A stretch of DNA of 64,000 nt from Streptomyces sp. WZ.A104 (GCF_002382885.1 NZ_NWVL01000033.1:19977-83976), one strand, 5' to 3'. Positions 1 through 8,430 are shown, counted from the first letter of the stretch. The notes: generated from the letters alone by a model not told the origin. Made by a program: numbers and translations.

Positions 1-63
1 GCCGGGTGCGGGAATGTCTGTGGCCGCCCGGACGTTGTGGTGGGGAGTACCAATCGACGACGT

Positions 64-69
64 TAGGAT
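64..69 (+). promoter_or_regulatory. candidate -10 element (TAGGAT) of the aldo/keto reductase
   Basis: TAGGAT matches the Streptomyces housekeeping -10 consensus and lies 9 bases before the GTG start at 79, so the transcript would be leaderless or nearly so. No well-spaced TTGACA-like -35 is evident, so the call rests on the -10 alone. Confidence 0.4.
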
Positions 70-78
70 CGATCGCTC

Positions 79-915
79 GTGAGCCAGGTCCCCTCCATCA
101 CCCTCAACAACGGCCTCGACATGCCGCAGCTCGGTTTCGGCGTCTGGCAGGTGCCGGACGACGAGGCGGAGAAGGCCGTGGCCACAGCCCTCAGGGCCGG
201 GTACCGAAGCATCGACACCGCCGCGATCTACGAGAACGAGGCGGGCACCGGCAAGGCGGTCGCCACCTCCGGCATCGCCCGTGACGAGCTGTTCATCACC
301 ACCAAGCTGTGGAACTCCGAGCAGGGGTACGACAGCACGCTGCGCGCTTTCGACGCCTCGCTGGACAAGCTCGGCCTGGACTACGTCGACCTGTATCTGA
401 TCCACTGGCCGGTCCCTGCGAAGGACGCGTACACCGACACGTACAAGGCGTTCGAGAAGATCTACGCCGACGGCCGCGCCAAGGCCATCGGCGTGTCGAA
501 CTTCCGCCCCGAGCATCTGAAGCGACTGCTCGCGGAGACCTCCGTGGTTCCCGTTCTCAACCAGATCGAGCTGCACCCGCAGCTCCAGCAGGCCGAGTCC
601 CGCGCCTTCCACGCGGAGCACGGCATCGCCACCGAGGCGTGGTCGCCGCTGGGTCAGGGCAAGGGCCTGCTGGAGGTGCCGACGGTCGTCGCCATCGCCC
701 AGAAGCACGGCCGCACCCCCGCCCAGGCGGTGCTGCGCTGGCACCTCCAGACCGGCAACATCGTGATCCCGAAGTCCGTGACCCCGTCGCGGATCAAGGA
801 GAACCTCGATGTGTTCGGCTTCGAGCTGGACGCCGATGACCTCGCCGCGTTCGCCGCGCTGGACGAGGGCAAGCGGCTCGGCCCGGACCCGGCGGAGTTC
901 AACGTCGGCGCCTGA
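79..915 (+). CDS. aldo/keto reductase
   Basis: A 278-residue (alpha/beta)8-barrel oxidoreductase expected to reduce carbonyls with NADPH in the cytoplasm; the closest named type is the 2,5-diketo-D-gluconate reductase group. The catalytic tetrad is visible: Asp and Tyr in SIDTAAIYENE (about residues 45-55), Lys in FITTKLWN (about 75-82) and His in LYLIHWP (about 108-114). The cofactor-binding segment IPKSVTPSRIKENLDVF lies near residue 235. Length is normal for the family. The GTG at 79 is chosen because the family N-terminus (PSITLNNG...MPQLGFGVW) follows at once and a -10 element sits just upstream. It is monocistronic, closed by a strong hairpin at 930-961. The substrate cannot be read from sequence. 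Confidence 0.93.
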   Translation: MSQVPSITLNNGLDMPQLGFGVWQVPDDEAEKAVATALRAGYRSIDTAAIYENEAGTGKAVATSGIARDELFITTKLWNSEQGYDSTLRAFDASLDKLGLDYVDLYLIHWPVPAKDAYTDTYKAFEKIYADGRAKAIGVSNFRPEHLKRLLAETSVVPVLNQIELHPQLQQAESRAFHAEHGIATEAWSPLGQGKGLLEVPTVVAIAQKHGRTPAQAVLRWHLQTGNIVIPKSVTPSRIKENLDVFGFELDADDLAAFAALDEGKRLGPDPAEFNVGA

Positions 916-929
916 GCGTCGAAGCCCCC

Positions 930-961
930 GGCGCCCCCACCGTGATACCGGTGGGGGCGCC
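930..961 (+). terminator. hairpin terminator after aldo/keto reductase
   Basis: Perfect 13-bp stem (GGCGCCCCCACCG at 930-942 pairing with 949-961) around a 6-base loop, starting 15 bases after the stop codon. There is no T tract, as is usual for Streptomyces terminators. Confidence 0.8.
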
Positions 962-1021
962 GTCGTCGGTCAGGTCGATGTCCGAGCCGAAGCGCACACC
1001 GCAACCGGGGAGATACGGAAC

Positions 1022-1489
1022 ATGAGCAGCGAACCCGCGCCCGTCGTCGAGGCAGGCCCCTACCGCCTGCGCAACGTCGGCAGCGAACTGGTGCTGGAGG
1101 TCTACGGCGGGGCCAAGGGCAGTGGCGCCCGGGTCCAGCAGGGCAAGGACGACGGGACGGACGCGCAGGTGTGGCAGCTGTCCCCCGTCCACGAGGGCGC
1201 CGCCCTCTTCCACCTGGTCAACGCCCACAGCGGGAAGCGGCTGGACGTGGCGAACGCCGCCACGGAGAACGGCACCCGTATCCAGCAGTGGAAGGCCAAC
1301 AACTTCGGCGCTCAGGAGTGGCTGATCGAGCAGCACGCGGAGGCCCCGGGGACAGTGACGCTGGTGAGCTTCATCAGCGGCCTGGTCATGGAGGTGGCGG
1401 ACCGCTCGACGGAGGAAGGGGGGACGGTGCAGCAGTGGGAGGACACCGACTCCCCGTTCCAGTGGTGGAGGTTGGAGCCGGTGGCCTAG
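1022..1489 (+). CDS. ricin B-type lectin domain (RICIN) protein
   Basis: A 155-residue protein made of essentially one beta-trefoil RICIN domain, expected to bind carbohydrate. Repeats in the Q-x-W style are visible: QVWQL (about residue 48), IQQWKANNFGAQEW (about 88-101) and VQQWEDTDSPFQWW (about 138-151). No signal peptide, membrane segment or attached catalytic domain is seen, which is odd because most actinobacterial RICIN domains are appended to secreted glycoside hydrolases; this one looks cytoplasmic. The ATG at 1022 follows a GGGGAG ribosome site about 9 bases upstream. An in-frame extension to 809 only reads through the preceding gene and terminator and is not used. Ligand unknown. 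Confidence 0.85.
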   Translation: MSSEPAPVVEAGPYRLRNVGSELVLEVYGGAKGSGARVQQGKDDGTDAQVWQLSPVHEGAALFHLVNAHSGKRLDVANAATENGTRIQQWKANNFGAQEWLIEQHAEAPGTVTLVSFISGLVMEVADRSTEEGGTVQQWEDTDSPFQWWRLEPVA

Positions 1490-1505
1490 AAGGTCAGCAA
1501 CCTTC
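1489..1505. terminator. short hairpin between convergent genes
   Basis: GAAGGT-CAGCA-ACCTTC forms a 6-bp stem immediately after the RICIN stop codon and 12 bases before the end of the opposing methyltransferase gene. It is small, so the terminator role is tentative. Confidence 0.35.
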
Positions 1506-1516
1506 CAGGGAGTCTC

Positions 1517-2488
1517 TCAGGCCTCGCGTCGCCCCAGGTGCACCGTGCGGGCGGTCAGCAGGTACACGTCGGGCCGGTGGTGGAGGCCCTGCGGGTCATC
1601 GGGGTCCAGCAGCCTTTCCAGTACGGCGTCGTCCTCGGCCGTGAGCAGTTCCCCGAACACCTCGCGCTCGCGGGCCATGCTCGCGACGACATGGTCGCGG
1701 GCGGCGCGGGAGAGCGGGGCGGGCAGGTCGAGCAGGAAGCTTCGGGTGCCCTGCGGGGCGAGTCCGACGGCGGCGAGCAGCGCACTCCAGTCCTCGGTCT
1801 CCCTTTTCGTGTCGGGGAGTTCGGCGCGCATCCGGTCGAAGCGCTCGGCGGCCGCCGCCTCCATCCGGGCCTCCAGACCGGGCCGCCCGATGCCGATGTC
1901 GCGGGGCAGCCGCCGGGTGGGGAGCCCTCCCTCGACGAGCGCGACGGTCCCGCCGGGCGTCAGGAGCCCGGCGAAGGAGGCGAGGGCGGCGCGCTGGTCT
2001 CCCATGTGGTGCAGGGAGTTGCCCGCCCAGACCAGGTCGGCCTGACCCAACCGGTCGACATCACGGGGCAGTTCGGCCTCCCTTGTGTCGAAGCGTTCGA
2101 TCACGCCGAGGCGCCGGGCCCGGTTCCTCGCGCGCTCCAGGAGGGCGGGCGTCGCGTCGACGGCGACGACCTCCGCCTCGGGGAAGACGTCGGCCAGCAG
2201 GCAGGAGACGACTCCGGGGCCGCTGCCGATGTCCAGCACCCGGCGGACCTCCGGCGCGGTGGGCAGGGCGGCCATCCAGCGGGCCGCTGCCTCGTACTGC
2301 GTACTGCTCAGTTCGGCGTCCCGCTCCAGCAGCGGGCCCATGACGTCCCAATCGATGTCCGTGCCCGGATCAGCCCCGGACCCGGGCCCGTGCGCGGGGG
2401 TGTGGGCGTGGGCGTGGGAATGAGGGTGGACAGCCGTGGCGGTGGGTGCGGGCGCTTCGTGGTGGCCGTGACCGGCGTTGCTGTTCAT
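1517..2488 (-). CDS. class I SAM-dependent methyltransferase with His-rich N-terminus
   Basis: A 323-residue protein with a Rossmann-type methyltransferase core. Motif I VLDIGSGPGVVS lies near residue 84, the acidic strand-2 end VVAVDATP follows about 20 residues later, and AGNSLHHMGD is the post-II region; LTPGGTVALVEGG is typical of this fold. Residues 7-33 are extraordinarily rich in histidine (HPHSHAHAHTPAHG), a stretch absent from ordinary relatives and suggestive of divalent metal binding. The ATG at 2488 has GGGGAG about 9 bases upstream. It is convergent with the RICIN gene and divergent from the LysR regulator at 2815, which might control it. The substrate (small molecule or other) is not evident. 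Confidence 0.85.
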   Translation of the reverse strand: MNSNAGHGHHEAPAPTATAVHPHSHAHAHTPAHGPGSGADPGTDIDWDVMGPLLERDAELSSTQYEAAARWMAALPTAPEVRRVLDIGSGPGVVSCLLADVFPEAEVVAVDATPALLERARNRARRLGVIERFDTREAELPRDVDRLGQADLVWAGNSLHHMGDQRAALASFAGLLTPGGTVALVEGGLPTRRLPRDIGIGRPGLEARMEAAAAERFDRMRAELPDTKRETEDWSALLAAVGLAPQGTRSFLLDLPAPLSRAARDHVVASMAREREVFGELLTAEDDAVLERLLDPDDPQGLHHRPDVYLLTARTVHLGRREA

Positions 2489-2814
2489 GGGACCAGGCTC
2501 CCCAGCATGCGGCCGGTCGGCAAGTTCTGTTGCCGTTTCAGCAACTCACCCCCTTCCGCCTGCGGGACGTCTGGACCTCCACGACCCGGCCGAGTTGTTC
2601 GCGAAGGCGCGCGACGGCCACGACACGGCGGCGACGGACGGGGTGAAGCGGCCCCTGGGGCGGGAGTCGAAGATTCGGTCGGTGCCTGGCGCCGCCGACG
2701 CCGGGCCCGTACGCCCGTCGGCCGACGCGGCGGAGTACGGGCCGAGGACACCGACTGAACGGTAGGCGGAGCACGCATATTGCCGCGCCGCCCATGGGCC
2801 CATAACTTGCCATT
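2489..2814. promoter_or_regulatory. divergent intergenic region between methyltransferase and LysR genes
   Basis: No credible gene is seen in these 326 bases. The region should hold both promoters. A small inverted repeat GTTGC-N7-GCAAC lies at 2529-2545 close to the methyltransferase start, and a GGGCCCATGG-type self-complementary stretch lies at about 2788-2803 just upstream of the LysR start, where an autoregulating LysR protein might bind. Confidence 0.4.
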
Positions 2815-3777
2815 ATGGAGCTGGAGTTGCGCCATCTACGAACCGTCCGTGCCATAGCCGACACAGGTAGCCTCACCAAGGCCGCTGCCACCCTCGGGCT
2901 GGCTCAGCCCGCCCTCAGCGCCCAGCTGCGGCGGATCGAGAAGGCCCTGGGAGGCGCGCTCTTCGAGCGTGACCACACCGGTGCCCGCGCCACCCCGCTC
3001 GGCGAACTGGTGCTGGAACGGGCCCGGGTGGTGCTGCCCGCGGTGAGCGAACTCCAGGCGGAGGCCGTACGGTTCGCCAACGCCACGGGAGCGCTGGACC
3101 GGTTCCGGCTGGGCGGCACGCACGGCCCGCTGCTCGGAGGTCTGGTGGACCGGATGGCCGCCGCTCACCCGTCGACGCCCGTGTCGACGTACACCTCGTG
3201 GTCGGTGGCCGAGATCGCCTCGCTGGTGATCGACGGGCGGCTGGACTTCGCACTCATCGGGACGTGCGGCGAGAGCCCGCCGCCGCTGGCCGAGCGGCTC
3301 GCCTGGGAGGTCGTCGGGGTGGACCCGGTCTTCGTGATGCTGCCGGAGGACCATGCACTGGCCGGACAGAGCGAACTGGAGCTGGCCGCGCTGGCGGACG
3401 AGTGCTGGGCGGACGTACCGGGCGACGGCTGCTTCGCGGACTGTTTCGCCACGGCCTGCGCACGGGCGGGCTTCACCCCCGTGTCGGTGTACGAGACGGA
3501 CACCGCGTCCGTCGTCCACCTGGTCCAGGTGGGGCGGGCGATCGGGCTGTGCCGGGCGACGTTCCCGCCGGCCCCCGGGCTGGTCACCAGACCGCTGGCC
3601 GGCGCGCCGCTCAGCTGGCGCCATCTGGTGGGTTGGCACCCGCACTCCTCCGCCGCGGACGCCGCGGCGGCGACGGTGACCGGGGCGACCCGGTCGGCGT
3701 ACGCGGAGGCGGTGTCGCGGAGCCCGAGCTACGCCCAGTGGCTCACGACGCACCCGCGGTTCGGCACGGTGGCCTGA
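2815..3777 (+). CDS. LysR-family transcriptional regulator
   Basis: A 320-residue regulator of normal LysR length. The N-terminal winged helix-turn-helix spans about residues 1-65 (LRHLRTVRAIADTGSLTKAAATLG, then QPALSAQLRRIEKALGG and LFERD); the rest is a periplasmic-binding-like effector domain (about 90-300). Starting at ATG 2815 places the HTH at residue 2, as usual for the family. LysR proteins often control a divergent neighbour, here the His-rich methyltransferase ending upstream at 2488, but no site proves it. The effector is unknown. Confidence 0.92.
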   Translation: MELELRHLRTVRAIADTGSLTKAAATLGLAQPALSAQLRRIEKALGGALFERDHTGARATPLGELVLERARVVLPAVSELQAEAVRFANATGALDRFRLGGTHGPLLGGLVDRMAAAHPSTPVSTYTSWSVAEIASLVIDGRLDFALIGTCGESPPPLAERLAWEVVGVDPVFVMLPEDHALAGQSELELAALADECWADVPGDGCFADCFATACARAGFTPVSVYETDTASVVHLVQVGRAIGLCRATFPPAPGLVTRPLAGAPLSWRHLVGWHPHSSAADAAAATVTGATRSAYAEAVSRSPSYAQWLTTHPRFGTVA

Positions 3778-3860
3778 GGCGGGGCCGGAGGGGGCTCCCT
3801 CGCCGGGCCGGCGTACATCCCCGGCACCCCAGACCGTCAGCCCACCCGGCCCATACGACG

Positions 3861-3915
3861 CATGGAGCTCATGCGACTCAGGCAGCTCATGCGGCTCATG
3901 CGGCTCATTCAGCTC
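3861..3915. repeat. degenerate short tandem repeat (CTCATGCGG-like units)
   Basis: Five to six imperfect 9-12 base units resembling ATGCGGCTC run through the gap between the LysR and pterin dehydratase genes and cover the last codons and stop of the latter (stop at 3905-3907). This is replication-slippage-type sequence; no coding role is assigned. Confidence 0.6.
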
Positions 3916-4210
3916 CGTGGGACGGCGCGGCGGTCGACACCCTGGCGGCGAGCGTGAAGTCCTTCTCGGTGACCGCGCCGCCCGCGTCATGGGTGTGCAC
4001 GGAGAGCGCCACCGTGTTGTAGCCCAGCGTCAGATCGGAGTGGTGGTTCAGCTCCTCCTGGATCTGCGCGATGTGGACGGTCAGCGCGGCGGCGGCGAAG
4101 TGGGAGGGCAGCCGGAAGGTCCGGGTCAGCAGGTCTCCTTCCAACGCCCAGCCGGGCAGGCCCTCCAGGCGGCGTTCGATCTCGGTCGGCGACAGCGGTT
4201 CGGCGGTCAT
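3905..4210 (-). CDS. phhB: pterin-4-alpha-carbinolamine dehydratase
   Basis: A 101-residue single-domain protein of the PCD/DCoH family, which dehydrates 4a-hydroxytetrahydropterin during recycling of the pterin cofactor of aromatic amino acid hydroxylases. The family signature is visible as a His pair ELNHHSDLTLGYNTV (about residues 53-67), followed by VHTHDAGG and VTEKDFTLAA. Length matches the family. The ATG at 4210 has GGGAG about 7 bases upstream. No aromatic hydroxylase gene is in the window, so its partner is elsewhere or it has another role. It is divergent from the MmyB-type regulator at 4317. Confidence 0.9.
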   Translation of the reverse strand: MTAEPLSPTEIERRLEGLPGWALEGDLLTRTFRLPSHFAAAALTVHIAQIQEELNHHSDLTLGYNTVALSVHTHDAGGAVTEKDFTLAARVSTAAPSHGAE

Positions 4211-4316
4211 GGAACGGCTCCCTGGTGTCTCGGTGGACCGGCGGCGGGACGTACGCCCCGGCGGACCGGGGCCGACCGTTGCGGCCCCGGCACGCCGGTG
4301 ACGTTACGGTCTCGGC

Positions 4317-5180
4317 ATGACGACTGTCGTGCCCGACACGGGAGTGGGGCCACTACTGCGGGGGGGGCGGGAGCAGCGGCGCATCAGTCAGCTGGAGCTG
4401 GCGCTGCGCGCGGACTCCTCGGCCCGCCACATCTCGTTCATCGAGACGGGCCGCTCCCGGCCCAGCGAGGAAATGGTCCTGCGGCTGGCCGAGCAGCTGG
4501 ACATCCCGGTCCGCGAACGCAACGCCCTTCTGGTGGCGGCCGGTTACGCACCCCGCTATACGCAGACACCGCTCGACGACCCCGCGATGGCGTCCTTGCG
4601 CGAGAGCCTGGAGCGGCTGCTGACCGCGTACGAGCCCTGTCCCGCGCTCGTCGTGGACGGCACGTACGGGGTGGTTGCGGCAAACCGGGGGGTCGCTCTG
4701 CTGCTGGAGGGGGTGTCCGAGCGGCTGCTGACCCCTCCGGTGAACGCGATGCGGCTGACTCTCCATCCGGAGGGGCTCGCCCCGCGCATCGTGAATCTCC
4801 CGGAGTGGCGGGCGGACCTGCTGGCGCAGATGGACCGTCAGATCGCCCTCGCCCGCTCACCCGAGCTGCGTGCGCTGTACGACGAGGTGGCCGCCTACCC
4901 GGTGCCTTCGCGGACCGACCTGGCCGGCCGGACCGACCTGGCCGACCCGCCCGACGGGGGCGCGCGAGCGGAGGGAGCGGACGGCCCGGGGAGGGACCGG
5001 CCGCCCGTGTTCGCGCTGCCGTTGCTGCTCGAACACAGGGGCCGGGTCCTGTCGTTCTTGTCGTCGATCGCGACGTTCAACACTCCGATGGACGTGACGG
5101 TGGCCGAGCTGGCCATCGAGACGTTTCTCCCCGCCGACCGGGAGACCGCCACCCATCTGCGCGCCCACGTGCCGTCCTGA
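4317..5180 (+). CDS. XRE/MmyB-type helix-turn-helix regulator
   Basis: A 287-residue cytoplasmic regulator. Residues 10-75 form a Cro/C1-type HTH (LRGGREQRRISQLELALRAD, then ARHISFIETGRSRPSEEMVLRL), and residues from about 105 carry the MmyB-like ligand-binding domain (YEPCPALVVDGTYGVVAANRG, NAMRLTLHPEGLAPRIVNLPEW). This architecture is expanded in Streptomyces, where members often act on a neighbouring oxidoreductase; none is adjacent here. A TACGGT -10 element lies 9 bases before the ATG, so the mRNA may be leaderless. The linker at about 200-225 is low-complexity and proline/glycine rich. Confidence 0.87.
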   Translation: MTTVVPDTGVGPLLRGGREQRRISQLELALRADSSARHISFIETGRSRPSEEMVLRLAEQLDIPVRERNALLVAAGYAPRYTQTPLDDPAMASLRESLERLLTAYEPCPALVVDGTYGVVAANRGVALLLEGVSERLLTPPVNAMRLTLHPEGLAPRIVNLPEWRADLLAQMDRQIALARSPELRALYDEVAAYPVPSRTDLAGRTDLADPPDGGARAEGADGPGRDRPPVFALPLLLEHRGRVLSFLSSIATFNTPMDVTVAELAIETFLPADRETATHLRAHVPS

Positions 5181-5200
5181 CCCGCCCGGGGATCACCTCG

Positions 5201-5263
5201 GACGCGGGCCCCGTCGCCGAGCGGATCGCGTCAGACGCGGGCCCCGTTGTCGAGCGGATCGCG
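5201..5263. repeat. 33-bp tandem duplication spanning the 3' end of secDF
   Basis: Two near-identical 30-base blocks (5201-5230 and 5234-5263) repeat with a 33-base period; the right block encodes the last ten residues of SecDF. The left block lies beyond the stop codon, in the same frame, and would encode almost the same ten residues. The TGA stop (5231-5233) sits in the 3-base spacer between the copies. Confidence 0.85.
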
Positions 5264-7585
5264 GCGGTCGGTGCCGCCGCGCCCGCGCACCGGTCCCTTG
5301 TTCCTCCCCTTCCCCTGCCCCTTTCCTGGTACGGGCGGCGGCGCCTTGGCGGTCCGCTCCAGTACGAGAGCCCCGGGTACGGCGGTGAAGACCGAGGACC
5401 AGGTGCCCACGCAGATGCCGATGAGCAGGGCGAGCGCGAAGTCGGCGAGCGAGTCGCCGCCCAGGACCGCGAGGGCGGCCAGGATGAACAGGGCTCCCAT
5501 CCCGGTGTTCACCGTACGGGGGACGGTCTGGAGGACGGCCCGGCGGGCGACCGTGGCCACGGGTGACTTCCGGTCGGCCGCCCACAGCTCCCGTACCCGG
5601 TCGAACACCACCACCGAGTCGTTGACCGAGTAGCCGATCACGGTGAGCAGGGCCGCCAGGAAGATGCCGTCGACCGGCCGCCCCAGCCAGGCGAAGGCGC
5701 CCACCACGAGGATCACGTCGTGCGCCATGGCCCCGACCGTGGCCATGGCGAACGTCCAGCGGAACCGCGCCGCCAGATAGGCCAGTTGCACGAGCACCGC
5801 GACCCCCAGCGCGATCAGCGCGTTGCGCCGCAGTTCGTCGCCGAGGCTCGGGCCGATGAGCTCGTCCCGTACCTTCGTGGCCTCGCCTCCCTCCGCCGCG
5901 AGGGCGGCCCGCAGCGCCTGCTCTCCGTCGTTGTCGAGCTTTCCGGTGCGTACGGAGAGGTCGCCGTCGCCCGCGGTGGTGACCTCTGCGTCGCCGAAGC
6001 CGGCCCCTGCGATCGCGTCGCGGGCCGTCTCCACGTCGACCGGGCGGCCGGTGGAGTACTCGACCAGCCGGCCCCCGGTGAACTCGACGCCCAGATCGAC
6101 CCCGCGCACCACGATTCCGGCCACCGCGACGGCGACCAGGGCCGCCGCGACGACGAGCCAGCGGACCGGCTTGCGGAAGAGCTGCGGGTCCTTGCGGGCC
6201 AGCCAGGCCCGTACGCTGCCGGGGCGGGCGATTCCGTTGACGCCCCGGTAGTCGCTGACGAAGCGGGAGTTCGCGGCGATCTCGGTGAGCGCGCGGGCGA
6301 TGACCAGCGCCGAGAACATCGAGGCGGCGACCCCGATGGCGAGGGTGACCCCGAAGCCCCTGACCGGTCCGGAGCCCAGGAAGAACAACAGCGCGGCGGC
6401 GATCAAGGTGGTGGCGTTGGAGTCGGCGACCGCGCTCCACGCCTTGCGGAACCCGGTGGTCAGGGCGGAGCGCAGGGAACGTTTCGGCTGCGCGGCGCAC
6501 TCCTCTCTGGCCCGTTCGAAGACCAGGACGTTCGCGTCGACCGCCATCCCGATCGCCAGCACGAATCCGGCGAGCCCGGGGAGGGTGAGCGTGACACCGA
6601 GGACGACGAGGGCGGCGTAGGAGACCACCCCGTACGCGCCCAGCGCCACGGCCGCGAGGGCGCCGAAGAGCCGGTAGACGAGGGTGACGAAGAGCGCGGT
6701 GGCGGCCGCTCCGATGAGGGCCGCCTGCGCACTCGCCTCGATGGCCGCCGCGCCGAGCGTCGGACCGACGGTCCGCTGTTCGACGATCTCCACGGGTACG
6801 GGCAGAGCGCCACCCTTGATGAGCAGCGCCAGGTCACGCGCCTCGTCCGCGCTGAACGAGCCGGTGATCCGAGTGGCGCCGGACGGCAGACCGGCCCGGC
6901 AGCCGACCGAGGGGTCGACCTGCGGTGAGGAGATGACCATCTCGTCGAGGACGATGGCGACCCTCCGCCGCTCGTCCCCGGCCGGGTGGCAGGCGGCCTC
7001 TCCGGTCAGCCGGGTCCAGTCCCGCCCCGCGTCCTTGCGGAAGTCGAGCGACACGCTCCAGCCCGCGCCGCGCTGAGCGTCGAACGAGGCGGTGGCGTCC
7101 TCGACACCCGCACCGGAGAGCCGGGCGGGACCGAGGGTGAGCGGGCGGCCCTGCTCGTCGGGAAGCGTCAGCCGTTCGGGGTCTGGGGCCGCGTCGGGGC
7201 CGGGGGTGGCATCGGGGTCCGGGCCTCCTTCCTCGGGGCCCTCCACGGCGTGGAAGGTGAGCTGGGCCGTCCGGCCGAGTACCTCGGCGGCCTGGCGCGG
7301 GTCCTGGACATCGGGCAGTTCGACGATGATCCGGTCCTCGCCGGAACGGGTCAGGGCCGGTTCGGCGACACCCAGCGAGTCGACGCGCTGCCGCAGGATC
7401 TCCAGGGTGCGGTCGGTGGTCTCCCGGTCCGCCTCGACGGTGGCGGTGCCCCGGGCCTGGAGCACCATACGGGTGCCGCCTTGGAGGTCGAGGCCGAGTC
7501 TGGGCGACATGGTCAGGGTGATGAAGACGGAGACGAGCAGAACGGCGGCAGCCAGAACCGCCCGCACCGTGGTGGCGCGAGTCAT
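5231..7585 (-). CDS. secDF: SecDF protein translocase subunit (fused SecD-SecF, RND/MMPL type)
   Basis: A 784-residue polytopic membrane protein that in known relatives uses the proton gradient to pull exported proteins off SecYEG. The SecD half (about 1-450) has TM1 followed by DLQGGTRMVLQ, a short extracytoplasmic P1 domain, then a membrane block with AIGMAVDANVLVFERARE (about 345-360). The SecF half (about 470-755) has LGVEFTGGRLVEYS and IGYSVNDSVVVFDRVRE (about 645-660). Both conserved TM4 Asp regions are present. The C-terminal 40 residues are Lys/Arg/Gly/Pro-rich. The ATG at 7585 has GGAGGA six bases upstream. It is the last gene of a leftward operon after the exported Ala/Thr-rich protein (35-base gap) and the MreB-like gene. 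Streptomyces usually also has separate secD and secF genes, so this is probably a second copy. Confidence 0.93.
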   Translation of the reverse strand: MTRATTVRAVLAAAVLLVSVFITLTMSPRLGLDLQGGTRMVLQARGTATVEADRETTDRTLEILRQRVDSLGVAEPALTRSGEDRIIVELPDVQDPRQAAEVLGRTAQLTFHAVEGPEEGGPDPDATPGPDAAPDPERLTLPDEQGRPLTLGPARLSGAGVEDATASFDAQRGAGWSVSLDFRKDAGRDWTRLTGEAACHPAGDERRRVAIVLDEMVISSPQVDPSVGCRAGLPSGATRITGSFSADEARDLALLIKGGALPVPVEIVEQRTVGPTLGAAAIEASAQAALIGAAATALFVTLVYRLFGALAAVALGAYGVVSYAALVVLGVTLTLPGLAGFVLAIGMAVDANVLVFERAREECAAQPKRSLRSALTTGFRKAWSAVADSNATTLIAAALLFFLGSGPVRGFGVTLAIGVAASMFSALVIARALTEIAANSRFVSDYRGVNGIARPGSVRAWLARKDPQLFRKPVRWLVVAAALVAVAVAGIVVRGVDLGVEFTGGRLVEYSTGRPVDVETARDAIAGAGFGDAEVTTAGDGDLSVRTGKLDNDGEQALRAALAAEGGEATKVRDELIGPSLGDELRRNALIALGVAVLVQLAYLAARFRWTFAMATVGAMAHDVILVVGAFAWLGRPVDGIFLAALLTVIGYSVNDSVVVFDRVRELWAADRKSPVATVARRAVLQTVPRTVNTGMGALFILAALAVLGGDSLADFALALLIGICVGTWSSVFTAVPGALVLERTAKAPPPVPGKGQGKGRNKGPVRGRGGTDRRDPLDNGARV

Positions 7586-7620
7586 GGAAATCCTCCGGTG
7601 GGGCGCCGGGCGCCCTCCCC

Positions 7621-8430
7621 TCAGTGAGGAAGCGGCGCCGGATCGGCAGAGCGGGACGGATGACCGGTCGTGGAACCGGCGGTCCGGCCCGGAGGTCCCC
7701 GCACACCGGGAAGCTCGCCCGGGCGGGTGCGGGGCGCACCGAAGGAGGCCGCGGCGACGACCTGCCGCAGGCCGTCGCGGGGCCCGGCCGGGCCCGGCTG
7801 ACAGGGCGGCAGGGCGGCGTACGGAGGCGGGGGCGCGTGGCTGAGGAGATAGGCCCGGCCGCTACCCGCGCGGGGGGTCTGTGCCGGGTCGGCAGCGGCA
7901 CGAGGGTGCTCGTGTCCCGCCTCGGACACGGCAAGCTCACCGCTCGCACCGACGTAGTACGGGACGGAACCGGGCACGGCCTGGGCCGGAGCCGCCGTGG
8001 TGGTGGTCGTGGTCGTACGCTCGGTGCCCTGGCCGAGGCGCGGTCCTGCGCCGGGGGGTCGCGGGGCGGGGGCGGTGGTGCCGACAGCGGTGGGGATGTC
8101 GGCCACGGCGGCACGCGCGGTGGCAGCACTGGCGGTCGCGGTTCCGGCCGTGGCAGCACCCACGTCGGCCGCTCCGGCCGAAGTTCCGGCGCCTGCCGTC
8201 CCGGCGGGGGCGGCACCCACTGTGGCAGTTCCGGCGGTGGAAGTCCCGCCCGTCGCGGCACCCGTCGCAACGGTGGGCACGGGGGCGGCACCATTCGCTG
8301 TGGACGCGCCGGCGACCACCGCGAGCACCCCGAGGAGCAGCGCCGCCAGCGCGCACCGGGCGCGGGTCACCGGGCCGGGCCGTCGCGGCGGGAACGCGTT
8401 TCTCCGGGGCGGCTCCGGATGCCGGGTCAC
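7621..8430 (-). CDS. putative exported Ala/Thr/Pro-rich low-complexity protein
   Basis: I do not recognise a family. With the GTG at 8430 the product has 269 residues: a basic N-terminus, a hydrophobic stretch (CALAALLLGVLAVVAGAST, about residues 25-43) ending in a plausible signal-peptide cleavage site (ANGAA), then a long Ala/Gly/Thr-rich region with a run of seven threonines near residue 140 and a Pro/Arg-rich C-terminus. The start overlaps the stop of the MreB-like gene (GTGA at 8427-8430), implying translational coupling, and secDF follows 35 bases after its stop. It may be exported and wall-associated, but low complexity leaves real doubt about where the protein ends and whether its fold is conserved. 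Confidence 0.6.
   Translation of the reverse strand: MTRHPEPPRRNAFPPRRPGPVTRARCALAALLLGVLAVVAGASTANGAAPVPTVATGAATGGTSTAGTATVGAAPAGTAGAGTSAGAADVGAATAGTATASAATARAAVADIPTAVGTTAPAPRPPGAGPRLGQGTERTTTTTTTAAPAQAVPGSVPYYVGASGELAVSEAGHEHPRAAADPAQTPRAGSGRAYLLSHAPPPPYAALPPCQPGPAGPRDGLRQVVAAASFGAPRTRPGELPGVRGPPGRTAGSTTGHPSRSADPAPLPH

Noticed and set aside
3778..3904. Small coding frame over the CTCATG-type repeat
   Set aside because: The Glu/His/Pro/Leu repeats of the antisense frame derive from the short tandem repeat and have no start signal or family support.
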